A DNA stretch of 64,000 nt from Duganella aceris (lineage in GTDB: Bacteria > Pseudomonadota > Gammaproteobacteria > Burkholderiales > Burkholderiaceae_D), in assembly GCF_011090165.1 (NCBI RefSeq), contig NZ_JAADJT010000007.1:310001-374000 (forward strand), read 5' to 3'. This document shows positions 52,729-61,192 of this stretch, piece after piece. The notes beneath the pieces were generated by a model. That model made no database searches, was not told the DNA's origin, and was given only the letters and a program-made list of their open reading frames with translations. The first letter of the stretch is position 1. Each line of letters begins with the position of its first letter. A program made the position numbers and the translations under genes.

Positions 52729-54344
52729 GATTGTCCCGCCACCGGCAGCAAGGCCTTTTCCATGTAATTGAAGATCCTGGTCCACAAGCTGGTGATCAGG
52801 AAGAAGGTAATCAGCAGCACCGTCATGGTCAGGAAAATATTGCCCTTTTCCGCGATCAGCAGGCTGCTGGCGCTCAGCAGTTCCGGGATGGCGATGGCCG
52901 AGGCGATCATGGTCTGCTTGGTCAGGTTGATCAGCGCCTGCTTGACTGGCCAGTTGGCGTAGCTGGCGGTGCGGCCCAGGTTGTTCAGCCGCAGCAGATA
53001 GCCGTCGTCGTAGGTGCGGATGTGCTTGGCCGCCTCCAGCAGCGCGCGCATCACCAGGCCCGCCGTGTAGTAGCCGGAGCAGAACGCCGCCACCGCGAAC
53101 GCCGACAGCTTGATGCCGAAGTCGCGCATCAGCCAGCCGCCCATGCCGAAGAAGATCAGGTACATCATCAGCAGCGGTGGCGTCAGCCGTCCATAGGCCA
53201 TCACGCCGTGCACCGCCGCGATGCCCAGGCCGCGCTTGCCGTCCACCAGCACCGAGACGCCGATGCCCAGCGTCAGGCTGATGGCGATGCTGCTGGCGAT
53301 CAGCAGCATGGTGTAGACGATGCCGGTGACGAACTGGGTGCGGTCATAGGGGTCGTAGATGAAATTCAGGTCGACCCCCAGCTGTTCCTTGATCCACAGG
53401 CCGACTTTCTGCACCCCGCTGACTTCGTCGCTCGACACATACTCGACGCTGCGGCAGGCGGCGGTCCAGTGGCCGCTGGTGTTGCGCGCGCACACGTATT
53501 CGCCTTGCTCGTCTTTTTCCGACCAGAGGTGTTGCTGGGTCGTCAGCCAGCCGGTCGAGGCGATGCCCCATTTGTTGTTGGCCTCCAGCAGCCAGCCGCT
53601 GCGGTGCAGCTCGGCCAGGATGTCGCCCAGCGCCCGGTCCAGCGCGCCGCCCAGCTCGTTGCGGGCGATGAAGATCGCCATCGGCGTGATCAGCGCGTTC
53701 GGCAGCGGCATCGTGTAGCCGCTGAACAGCGCCTGCTGACGGGTGTTGTGCAGCGCCGCGGTGGCGTACAGGAAGCCGGTGCACTGGCCGTCCTGCAGCG
53801 CCAGATGCGCGTCGCGCACGGTCTTGTAGGTTTGCAGCGACAGTAGGTAGCGTTCGCTCATCGGCTTGTTGAAGTAGCTGCCCTGCACGGCGCAGATGGT
53901 GGATTGGCGCAGCATGCTCCAGGTTTCGACCGCCTGGCCCGGCCGGAACAGCACGTTGACGCTGGTTTCGTTGTAGCCCGGCTCGACGGCGGTGGCGATC
54001 TTGCGCCGCGCGGCGGTGTCGCCGACAGTGGCGAGCAGGATGTCGACCTCGCCCAGTTCCAGCTTCTGGAAGCGGTTTTCGGTGGTGATGCTGACTTTTT
54101 TGAGATTGACGTTCAGCTGCTTGGCGATCAGCTCGGCCACGTCGCTTTCGAAGCCGACGATTTCGTTGTTGGAATTGATCGAGTTGTACGGGCTGAAGTC
54201 GGTCTTGACGCCGATCCGGATGACATTCTTCTTGAGGATGTTGTCGAGCGCGGGGCTGTCGGAGGCGCGGGCGGCGCCGGCGATCAGGGTCAGCAAACAC
54301 AAACCGATCAGGCCCAGCGTTTTCAAAAAATCTTTGTTGAGCAT
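52725..54344 (-). CDS. Fused substrate-binding protein and permease, amino-acid ABC type
   Basis: A 539-residue fusion. The signal peptide is MLNKDFLKTLGLIGLCLLTL through AARAS. Residues about 30-265 are a family-3 binding protein (VIRIGVKTDFSPYNSINSNN, ELGEVDILLATVGDTAARR). Residues 285-330 form a linker with two Cys. From about 340 to the end is a HisQ/GlnP-type permease with several membrane segments (RLTPPLLMMYLIFFG). Longer in-frame readings up to 54494 are rejected because the signal peptide begins at 54344. Such fusions are known in GlnPQ-type systems, but the ATPase partner is missing here and must be shared or lie elsewhere. Ligand unknown. Confidence 0.87.
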   Translation of the reverse strand: MLNKDFLKTLGLIGLCLLTLIAGAARASDSPALDNILKKNVIRIGVKTDFSPYNSINSNNEIVGFESDVAELIAKQLNVNLKKVSITTENRFQKLELGEVDILLATVGDTAARRKIATAVEPGYNETSVNVLFRPGQAVETWSMLRQSTICAVQGSYFNKPMSERYLLSLQTYKTVRDAHLALQDGQCTGFLYATAALHNTRQQALFSGYTMPLPNALITPMAIFIARNELGGALDRALGDILAELHRSGWLLEANNKWGIASTGWLTTQQHLWSEKDEQGEYVCARNTSGHWTAACRSVEYVSSDEVSGVQKVGLWIKEQLGVDLNFIYDPYDRTQFVTGIVYTMLLIASSIAISLTLGIGVSVLVDGKRGLGIAAVHGVMAYGRLTPPLLMMYLIFFGMGGWLMRDFGIKLSAFAVAAFCSGYYTAGLVMRALLEAAKHIRTYDDGYLLRLNNLGRTASYANWPVKQALINLTKQTMIASAIAIPELLSASSLLIAEKGNIFLTMTVLLITFFLITSLWTRIFNYMEKALLPVAGQS

Positions 54345-54542
54345 TTGTGCATGTTTTTCTGTGCCGGCATCGGGCGCCGGATGTTTCCCAATGCTAACTG
54401 ACGCGCCCCCATCATGCAACGCCGGGATGCCCAGGTGTCGCATCCAGGGCCGATTGCCGGGGCTGGTCCGGGTTTGCCTTATCAAGCCGGCCATGTTAAT
54501 GTTTCCCGACCGTCAGTTGATCCCTGTCATCTCAAGTTACCC

Positions 54543-55196
54543 ATGCTGCATCCCCTGGCCAGTTTATGGCGTCATTCCAGCCGCGTCACATTTTACGAAT
54601 CTGGAGGCCAGGTCGGACAGGTGTTGCTGCAAGGCGGCGGCCTGGGCGACCAGAGCCACATGCCGGGCGCGCGCCGGCGCTTCGTCTCCACCGACGAGGC
54701 GCACCAATATCTGCGCTACTGGCTGGGTGAACCGGCCGCGCGCGCCGAGCTGCGCTGGTTGCTGCAGCGTTCCGGGCCGTCGCTGGCCACCGCCGCCGCC
54801 GGCGTCGACGGCTGGCTGCATGCGCTGGCCGGGCGCCTGATGAGCGGCGCCATCCTGGTGATGGAGGAAATGAGCCGGCAGGCGCGGCCGGGCCGGTTGG
54901 TGGCGCCGCCGGCGGCCGCCATGGCCGCCGCCGCGCTGTCGGCCTTGCCCGCGCTCAGCTCGCTGCCGGCGATCCCGGCGCTGGAGAACCTGCTGCCGGC
55001 GCTGGAGGATATCCGTATCGAGGGCGCCGAAGTGCTGCCCGAGCTGAACCAATCGCTGGAACAGGTGCAGGCCACCATCGCCACCATCGGCAGAGCCTCG
55101 TTGTCGCTGGACCCGGCGCCGAGCAAGGTGGCGGCGATCAAGGAAGCACTCAGCGCGGCCAGCGCCAAAACCACGACCACGCTGGGCGACCTGTAG
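54543..55196 (+). CDS. Unrecognised 217-residue protein, in frame with the giant ORF that follows
   Basis: From ATG 54543: MLHPLASLWRHSSRVTFYES and on. The N-terminal part (about 10-110) looks like a compact domain with VTFYESGGQVGQVLLQGGG and STDEAHQYLRYWLGEPAARA. The rest is Ala/Leu/Glu-rich helix (LPALEDIRIEGAEVLPELNQ) like the start of the next protein. No convincing ribosome site; upstream in-frame ATGs exist from 54414. The TAG stop at 55194-55196 is followed at once by ATG 55197 in the same frame, so removing one codon would give a single protein of about 1936 residues. Function unknown. Confidence 0.65.
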   Translation: MLHPLASLWRHSSRVTFYESGGQVGQVLLQGGGLGDQSHMPGARRRFVSTDEAHQYLRYWLGEPAARAELRWLLQRSGPSLATAAAGVDGWLHALAGRLMSGAILVMEEMSRQARPGRLVAPPAAAMAAAALSALPALSSLPAIPALENLLPALEDIRIEGAEVLPELNQSLEQVQATIATIGRASLSLDPAPSKVAAIKEALSAASAKTTTTLGDL

Positions 55197-58100
55197 ATGA
55201 AGGTGATCGACCACGCGCTGGAGGTCCTGCCGCAAAGTCCCGTGCGCATCGCCGACGCCATGAAGACCGCCGCCGACACGGTGGTCGAGCAGGGCGAGAC
55301 CTTTGTCGCCGAGGTGAGCGCCTGCGCCGAGTCGCTGAAGGCCGAGGTGCTCAAGGTCGCCGAGCAGATCAAGGCGATCCCGGACCTGCTCAACCCGCAA
55401 CCCATCATCGATTGCTGTACCGGCGTGCTGGAAACGGCCGCCAGCGATTTGCGCCGGCTGGCCAGCGACGCGGCCGCGATCCCGCAGCGCCTGCTGGCGC
55501 AGGCGGCCGAGGTGCAGACCGTGATCGACTCCGCCAACGAGGCGGTGCAGTCGATGAGCAATCTGCTGCCCGAGCTGTCGAATCTGGTGCCGGACTTCAG
55601 CGGCCAGATGGCGTTCTTCAACAGCCTGCCGTCGCGCGGCCAGGCGCTGGCCGACCTGGCCGTGCGCAGCGGCGCGATGTTCGAGCAATACGGACGCGAC
55701 CTGCTGCCGCTGTCGGCGCAGCTGGAGCAGTTGGGCACGCTGCAGGGCGGCGCGGGCGCCGGGGCCGCGCTGACGCAGACGTTGCTGGCCAAGGCGGAAC
55801 AATTGCAAAGCGACAGCCTGGCCCAGGCGCAGGCCTTGCGCGACACGCTGAGCGGCAACGTCGACGACGTGCAGGAGCAGATGGCGCTGGCCACCGGCCA
55901 GGCGCTGGACGTGATCGGCGGCGTGTCGGACCTGATACGCAGCAAGGGCGACGATTTGCTGGCGCCGCTGCAGGCCGCGATCGACCTGGTCGACGACAGC
56001 AGCGATACGCTGGCCGACGAGGGGCGTGCCGTCGACGCGCTGTTCGATGAAAGTTCGCGCCAGCTCAGCCATGTGGCCGACATCCTGTTCAAGCCGATCG
56101 CCGCCGCCCGCGCCCAGGCCGACCTCGTGTTCGACGCGCTGGCCTCGGCCGGCGCCAATGTCGACGCACTGGTGCGCAAGGTCATGCAACCGCTCGACAT
56201 GCTCGACGTGCGGGTCGACGCGATCGCCCAAGCCTTGCAGGATGTCATCACGGTGATCCGCGAGGAGGTCGACAAGGTGCGGCAATTGCTGGCCGAGCTG
56301 GACGAGGAGGCCGAGCACGCCAAGACCATCCTGCGCCAGCTGCCGGAGAATTTCGAACCGGTGCGCACCATGATCGCCGAGGCGGTCGCGATGCTGGTGC
56401 AGGTCAAGGGCAATATTCCGGTGTTCGTCGCGCAGGCCAACAGCGCGCTGGATGCCGCCGCCAGCGAGCTCGACCAGGCCGACGCCTTGTGCACCGGCGC
56501 GATTGAAATCTGCACCCGCTACATGATGAAGGCGCCGCCGCTGATGCTGGCGCGCGGCCTGTTCGTCGGCATCAAGGCGATGATCCCCGGCGTCAAGACT
56601 GCGATCGCCGGCGCGCGCGCGGCGGTCAAGACGGCGGGCGACACGGCGACCGGGCTGATGGACCAGGCGATCGGCCTGGTCGAGGCGCTGAACCCGCTGC
56701 TGGACCAGGCCATCGCCCAGGTGCAGGTGGCGATCGATGCGCTGCTGGGCTTGCTGGAGCAGATGCAGGCGGCGATGGTGCTGGTCGGCGACGCCGCGCA
56801 AAAAATCCCGCCGTTGCTGCAGGAGCAGGTCGACAAGGCGTGCGCGATGGCGCATCAGGTGCTGGACCGGGTGCGGGCGGCGGCCGAGCAGTGTCTGGCG
56901 CAGTTGCAGTGCGAACCCTTGGTGCGGCGCTTGCAGGATGAGTTGTCGGCCTTGCTGGACCGTACGCTGGCGCCGCTGGAGGCGCAGATCCAGGCGGCCG
57001 GCGCGCCGTTGCAGAAGGCGCTGATGCAGGGCAAGGAGGAGGTGGCGCAGGCGGTGGTGCTGGCGCGCGACGGCCTGGCGACGCTGAGCCGGGCGATGAA
57101 CTCGGCCAGGGAGCAGGCGCAGGCGCCGATCACCAGGCTGGCCGACACGGTCGACGGCGCCAAGGTCCAGGTGCAATCGGTCAGCGACATGGCGCGCCAG
57201 CAGGTGCGACAGGCCACCGGCCAGGCGCTCGGCTATGTCGACCAGGTGATGGATGCGATCCGCGCGCTGAATATCGGCGCGGCGGCGGAGCAGGTGGCGC
57301 CGTACGCGGCGTTCTATGACGCGACCGCCGCGACCTATCAGCAGGTGCGGGGCGACGTCGAGCGCGCCGGCGATCTGGCGGCGCAGGTGGCGAGCTGGCA
57401 GGCCGATGCGCAGCAGATGGGCGGCGATTTGCTGGCGCGGGTGACGCAGGCGTCGTCGCAGGCCAGCGAGTGTGCGACGGAAGTGCAAACGGCCGGCGAG
57501 ACGGCGCAGTCGGGCGCGCAGGAGGCCGGCGATTCGATGCAGGAATCGGAGTCGATCGCCGCGCAGGTGCAGACGTCGTTCGACGGCATGCGGGCGGACG
57601 CGCAGGGCGTGGCCGATGGTGCCGATGGGGCGTTGGAGGAGATGTCCGGTTCGCTGGACGAGGCGCGGGCGCAGTCGGAGTCGGTGACGGCGGGCTATGG
57701 CGAGGGGGGCGATGCGGCGTTGGCTGACGTCGAGGCGCAGGCGGAGCAGGCGACTGCGGCGGCCGAGGCGGCCAAGGAATCGGAGCAGGCGCTGGCGGCG
57801 CAAATCGTCGCCGCCGAGGCCGATGTCGGCGCGGCGGCGGAGCAGGCCACGGCCGACACCGAGGCCAGGAAGGATGAGGCTCAGGCCGGCATCAAGCTGA
57901 CGCTGGCGGAGGTGGAGGCGGTGCAGGCGCAAGTCAACACGGCGCGCGCCGAGGCGATCAAGGCCGAGGCGATCGTCGATGCGGAAGTGGTCAAGCATGG
58001 CGGCGAGACGGCCTTGGCCGACGCCGGCGCCGGCGCCGAGGCGACTGCGGAAACCGCCGCCGCTGCCGCCAATGCAGCCACAGCAGCCACCGCTGCTGCC

Positions 58101-60353
58101 ACCGCCACCGCCACCGCCACCGCCGCTGCTGCCGGCTCGGCCGGAGCGGCCGCCAGTACTGCGGCTCCCGCCGACTCGGATGGAGCAAATTCCCCCGCAG
58201 CGTCCGGCGACTCGGCGGGGGATGCGGCCGGCGCGGACAATGCTGCGGCCACCGACGGCGCCGCCGCCGGCCGCAGCGGTGCGGGAGATGGGGCAGAAGA
58301 TGGCGACGCCGCAAACGGCGCTGGCGGCGATGGCGGCGATGGCGGCGGCGACGGCGTGGCAAACGGCGATACGGCGGCCGGCGACGGCATAGCGAACGGC
58401 GATACGGCGGCCGGCGGCGGTGCGAACGACGCAGGCAGCGCCGCATCCGCCAATGGCGCGGCAGCCGCTTCGGCGGATTCGACCGCGAGCGGCGAGGGCA
58501 GCGATGCCGACAATGTCAGCTCGGCAGTCGACGTCGCGGCGGGCGACAGCGGGGCAGACGCCGCTGCCAATGCCAACATCAACGCCGATGCCAGCTCCGA
58601 CGAGACCAAGCAGCCACGAACCTTGCCCGGCGACGCCGCACCGCCAGCCGAAGAGCAAGCGGATCAGCTTGACGGCTGCCCAGAACTGCCTGGTGATGCC
58701 CCGCAAGACGGCGCAGGCAATCCGCCGGATGTCGCCACCGGCTCCAATGATGCCGGCCAGCCCGATGATGCGAACTCGCCTCCGGGACTGCCGGCTAAAC
58801 GCCTCAAAGCCGGAGCCGCCGCAACTGCCGGCGACACCGCTGCCCCCGCCGGCGCCGCCGCCGAACCTGCCTTGGAAGCGGCTACGCTGCCCAACGCCGG
58901 TGCGCTCCCCCGCAAGATGGGCGGCAATCGATTGGCGGCTGGCCAGGCCCTCGGCAACACGCCGGCCGACACCGCATCCGCCGCCCCCGCCGACACGCCA
59001 ACGCCATCAGCCAACGCACTTCAGCCGCCCGCGACTGCGACGAAGGCGGACTCCGCGTCGGCACCATCCGTGGACGCCAGCGCTCCACCTGCCGCAGCCA
59101 ATCCAGCCGCCGCGACCGACCCAGCCGCAGCGGATCCAGCCGACGCAGACGTCGCGACGCCAAGCCCTGCGTCGGCGACCGGCGCGCCGTCCAGCGCCGA
59201 CGAGGCCAAAGAGCTTGCCGCCGCCGAACTCGCTCCCGCGACGGAGGCCGCCGCCGCAGCTGCGGCGGAACCAGCCGCAACTGAATTGGCCGCAACTGAA
59301 TCGGCTGCCGGCGCGAGCAAGGCGATGAAGGCCGGCGGCGCACGCCCGGCGCAAGGCGGTGATGGTGCCGATGCCGGTGCTGACGGATCGAACGGCGCCA
59401 CTGCGGATGCTAATGTGTCGCCAGTAAATGAAGGCGATGGGCCGACGGCCTCAAGCGATGACGCAGACGGCGATGCGGTGCACAACCCTGCAAACGACGA
59501 ACCGGACGGCGCGGCTGGAGATGGCACGGCATCCAGTGGCGATGAGGCAAAATCGACAGCAGCTGCTGACCAAGATGGCGCAACCGGCACCGGCGTGGAA
59601 CGAGCCACTCAGAGCGGCAACGACGCAGGCGCTGAGGCTGGCGCTGAGAGCGACAATCACGCCGGCGCCGAAGCGGACGCGGGACACAGCAACGGCAAGG
59701 GCTCGGAAGCCGGCACGGCGAGCGGCAACGACGCCCACGCCGGCGAGCCGCCAGACGGCCAGCTTGGTGGTCACGACGCGACTGCCGACGGAGACGGTGG
59801 CGCGAACGCGGAAGCCGATGCGGCCGGTGGTGCAGCAGGGCGCGTCAAATCCGGCTCGGCCATGTTGGATAGCGCAAATGCGTCCGATGTCGCCGGCGCG
59901 CCAATCGGCGCCAGCCATGCATCCGATACGCTTGGCGGCGCTGGCGCGACGTCTTCGACGGGCTCGCCGTGGCCTGCCGGCTCCGCGCCAGCCGCCACAA
60001 CCGCCACAGCCACCACAGCCACCACAGCCACCACAGCCACCACAGCCACCACAGCCGCCACGGGCGCAACAGCCACCACAGCCACCACAGCCGCCACGGG
60101 CGCAACAGCCGCCACAGCCGTCGCCGCCACAGCCACCGCAGCCACCACGTTCCCCTTGGCGGCCCGTTTTGGCGGCGCGCGCTGGAACGGCGTCAAGCTC
60201 TCCTACTCGTCAAGCCGGCTGGGCGGTCAAGCGCTCCGACCGTCCCAAATCCCTCCATCGCCGATCACATCCAGCAGCATCAACAGCTTGCACGCCGCAA
60301 GCGCAACGCCCCCACCAGCCACTGTTGTCACTCACACAAAAGACACAATTTGA
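55197..60353 (+). CDS. Giant Ala-rich coiled-coil and low-complexity protein
   Basis: A 1718-residue protein of unknown function. Residues 1-940 are almost wholly helical, rich in Ala/Glu/Gln/Asp/Val with heptad-like spacing (EQATAAAEAAKESEQALAAQ), so a long coiled coil is likely. Near 442-490 is a less charged patch (PPLMLARGLFVGIKAMIPGV). Residues about 940-1590 are Ala/Gly/Asp/Asn-rich, acidic and probably disordered, with small repeats (ANGDTAAGDGIANGDTAAG). Residues about 1600-1650 are ATT/AAT tripeptide repeats. The last 65 are ordinary mixed sequence (FPLAARFGGARWNGVKLSYS). Third-base G/C usage supports this frame to the end. No signal peptide. It lies 257 nt before tssB on the same strand, so a T6SS link (structural, effector or toxin delivery) is a guess from position. 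Confidence 0.75.
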   Translation: MKVIDHALEVLPQSPVRIADAMKTAADTVVEQGETFVAEVSACAESLKAEVLKVAEQIKAIPDLLNPQPIIDCCTGVLETAASDLRRLASDAAAIPQRLLAQAAEVQTVIDSANEAVQSMSNLLPELSNLVPDFSGQMAFFNSLPSRGQALADLAVRSGAMFEQYGRDLLPLSAQLEQLGTLQGGAGAGAALTQTLLAKAEQLQSDSLAQAQALRDTLSGNVDDVQEQMALATGQALDVIGGVSDLIRSKGDDLLAPLQAAIDLVDDSSDTLADEGRAVDALFDESSRQLSHVADILFKPIAAARAQADLVFDALASAGANVDALVRKVMQPLDMLDVRVDAIAQALQDVITVIREEVDKVRQLLAELDEEAEHAKTILRQLPENFEPVRTMIAEAVAMLVQVKGNIPVFVAQANSALDAAASELDQADALCTGAIEICTRYMMKAPPLMLARGLFVGIKAMIPGVKTAIAGARAAVKTAGDTATGLMDQAIGLVEALNPLLDQAIAQVQVAIDALLGLLEQMQAAMVLVGDAAQKIPPLLQEQVDKACAMAHQVLDRVRAAAEQCLAQLQCEPLVRRLQDELSALLDRTLAPLEAQIQAAGAPLQKALMQGKEEVAQAVVLARDGLATLSRAMNSAREQAQAPITRLADTVDGAKVQVQSVSDMARQQVRQATGQALGYVDQVMDAIRALNIGAAAEQVAPYAAFYDATAATYQQVRGDVERAGDLAAQVASWQADAQQMGGDLLARVTQASSQASECATEVQTAGETAQSGAQEAGDSMQESESIAAQVQTSFDGMRADAQGVADGADGALEEMSGSLDEARAQSESVTAGYGEGGDAALADVEAQAEQATAAAEAAKESEQALAAQIVAAEADVGAAAEQATADTEARKDEAQAGIKLTLAEVEAVQAQVNTARAEAIKAEAIVDAEVVKHGGETALADAGAGAEATAETAAAAANAATAATAAATATATATAAAAGSAGAAASTAAPADSDGANSPAASGDSAGDAAGADNAAATDGAAAGRSGAGDGAEDGDAANGAGGDGGDGGGDGVANGDTAAGDGIANGDTAAGGGANDAGSAASANGAAAASADSTASGEGSDADNVSSAVDVAAGDSGADAAANANINADASSDETKQPRTLPGDAAPPAEEQADQLDGCPELPGDAPQDGAGNPPDVATGSNDAGQPDDANSPPGLPAKRLKAGAAATAGDTAAPAGAAAEPALEAATLPNAGALPRKMGGNRLAAGQALGNTPADTASAAPADTPTPSANALQPPATATKADSASAPSVDASAPPAAANPAAATDPAAADPADADVATPSPASATGAPSSADEAKELAAAELAPATEAAAAAAAEPAATELAATESAAGASKAMKAGGARPAQGGDGADAGADGSNGATADANVSPVNEGDGPTASSDDADGDAVHNPANDEPDGAAGDGTASSGDEAKSTAAADQDGATGTGVERATQSGNDAGAEAGAESDNHAGAEADAGHSNGKGSEAGTASGNDAHAGEPPDGQLGGHDATADGDGGANAEADAAGGAAGRVKSGSAMLDSANASDVAGAPIGASHASDTLGGAGATSSTGSPWPAGSAPAATTATATTATTATTATTATTAATGATATTATTAATGATAATAVAATATAATTFPLAARFGGARWNGVKLSYSSSRLGGQALRPSQIPPSPITSSSINSLHAASATPPPATVVTHTKDTI
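58363..58425 (+). repeat. 30-nt direct repeat within the giant ORF
   Basis: Two near-identical adjacent copies encode ANGDTAAGDG and ANGDTAAGGG. They show that part of the disordered region grew by local duplication. Confidence 0.7.
60004..60152 (+). repeat. GCCACCACA 9-nt tandem repeats in the giant ORF
   Basis: A run of 9-nt units GCCACCACA (Ala-Thr-Thr), broken twice by GCCGCCACGGGCGCAACA, which with its neighbouring units makes a higher-order repeat of about 36 nt. A length multiple of three keeps the frame open. Such arrays can change length by slippage. Confidence 0.8.
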
Positions 60354-60610
60354 CAACCCCATTAGCGTGAAAACCACGCTGATTCTGCTATGTCACAGAG
60401 GGGTCATATAAAACATCGTAAAGCTGGAAAAAAAGCTTGTTGCCAACAGAATTTACATTTAATATCAATTGAGCACCGGAAACTATTGTACCTTTCTAAT
60501 ATGTTGCGGCGCAGCGAAAAGGTCGGTGGCGATAGGTTATGTACTGGCCTTCACTCATCCGCTCTGTATCCCTCCGTCGTCCGTGAATTACCAGAAATGT
60601 GAGGATGTGA
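60354..60610 (+). other. AT-rich region upstream of tssB
   Basis: A 257-nt gap that is notably AT-rich against its neighbours and probably holds the promoter of the T6SS operon. TAATAT near 60498 is a possible -10 without a good -35; no RpoN-type GG-N10-GC element was found by eye. GAGGATGTGA lies just before the tssB ATG as ribosome site. No terminator for the giant gene is evident. Confidence 0.45.
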
Positions 60611-61141
60611 ATGTCAGACAGCTTACAAAAATGGGTGGGGCGTAATCGTCCTCCTCGGGTCCAGATCACCTACGACGTCGAAATCGGTGGTGCCATCGAG
60701 AAAAAAGAGCTGCCCCTGGTGGTGGGTCTGCTGGCCGATCTCTCCGGCCAACCGCTGGTTCCGCCAGCGAAGCTGAAGTCCCGTCGCCTGATCGAAATCG
60801 ATCGCGACAACTTCAACGAAGTCATGGGCAAGATCGCCCCGCGCCTCGACCTGTCCGTACCGGACACGCTCAAAGGCGAAGGCAACCTCAAAGTCGAACT
60901 CAATTTCACCGAATTCGAACACTTCCATCCGGAATCGATCGTCACGCAAATCCCACGTCTGGCCAAGTTGCTGGAAGTGCGTCAGCAATTGCGCGACCTG
61001 CTCGGCAAACTGGACGGCAACGATGAACTCGACGCCCTGCTGGAAAACATCGTCCAGAACACCCAGGAGCTGAAGACACTCAAGGACCAGGACGCCGGCG
61101 CACCTGCGGCCGAAGGCGCGGCAGAAGCCACCCCTTCCTGA
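60611..61141 (+). CDS. tssB: T6SS contractile sheath small subunit TssB (VipA)
   Basis: A 176-residue cytoplasmic protein that polymerises with TssC into the contractile tail sheath. MSDSLQKWVGRNRPPRVQIT, ELPLVVGLLADLSGQ and VPDTLKGEGNLKVELNFTEF match the family; the usual length is about 165-180. The C-terminus is an Ala/Glu/Gly tail. First gene of the T6SS run in this window; tssC follows 51 nt later. Confidence 0.96.
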   Translation: MSDSLQKWVGRNRPPRVQITYDVEIGGAIEKKELPLVVGLLADLSGQPLVPPAKLKSRRLIEIDRDNFNEVMGKIAPRLDLSVPDTLKGEGNLKVELNFTEFEHFHPESIVTQIPRLAKLLEVRQQLRDLLGKLDGNDELDALLENIVQNTQELKTLKDQDAGAPAAEGAAEATPS

Positions 61142-61192
61142 CAGCGGGCGCCACGCGCTCCTTCCAAACATTTGTTTACAGAGAGTTAAATC

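Noticed and set aside
54564..58706. 1380-codon open frame on the minus strand opposite the giant coiled-coil gene
   Set aside because: It is an antisense shadow of a high-GC coding region: Arg/Gly/His/Leu-rich sequence without family motifs. The plus frame has the better third-base composition and fits the neighbouring gene orientation.
59969..60411. Pro/Gln-rich and His/Ser-rich alternative frames over the 9-nt repeats
   Set aside because: Repeats in multiples of three keep all frames open; the Ala-Thr-Thr frame continues the giant gene and has G/C-rich third bases up to its stop.
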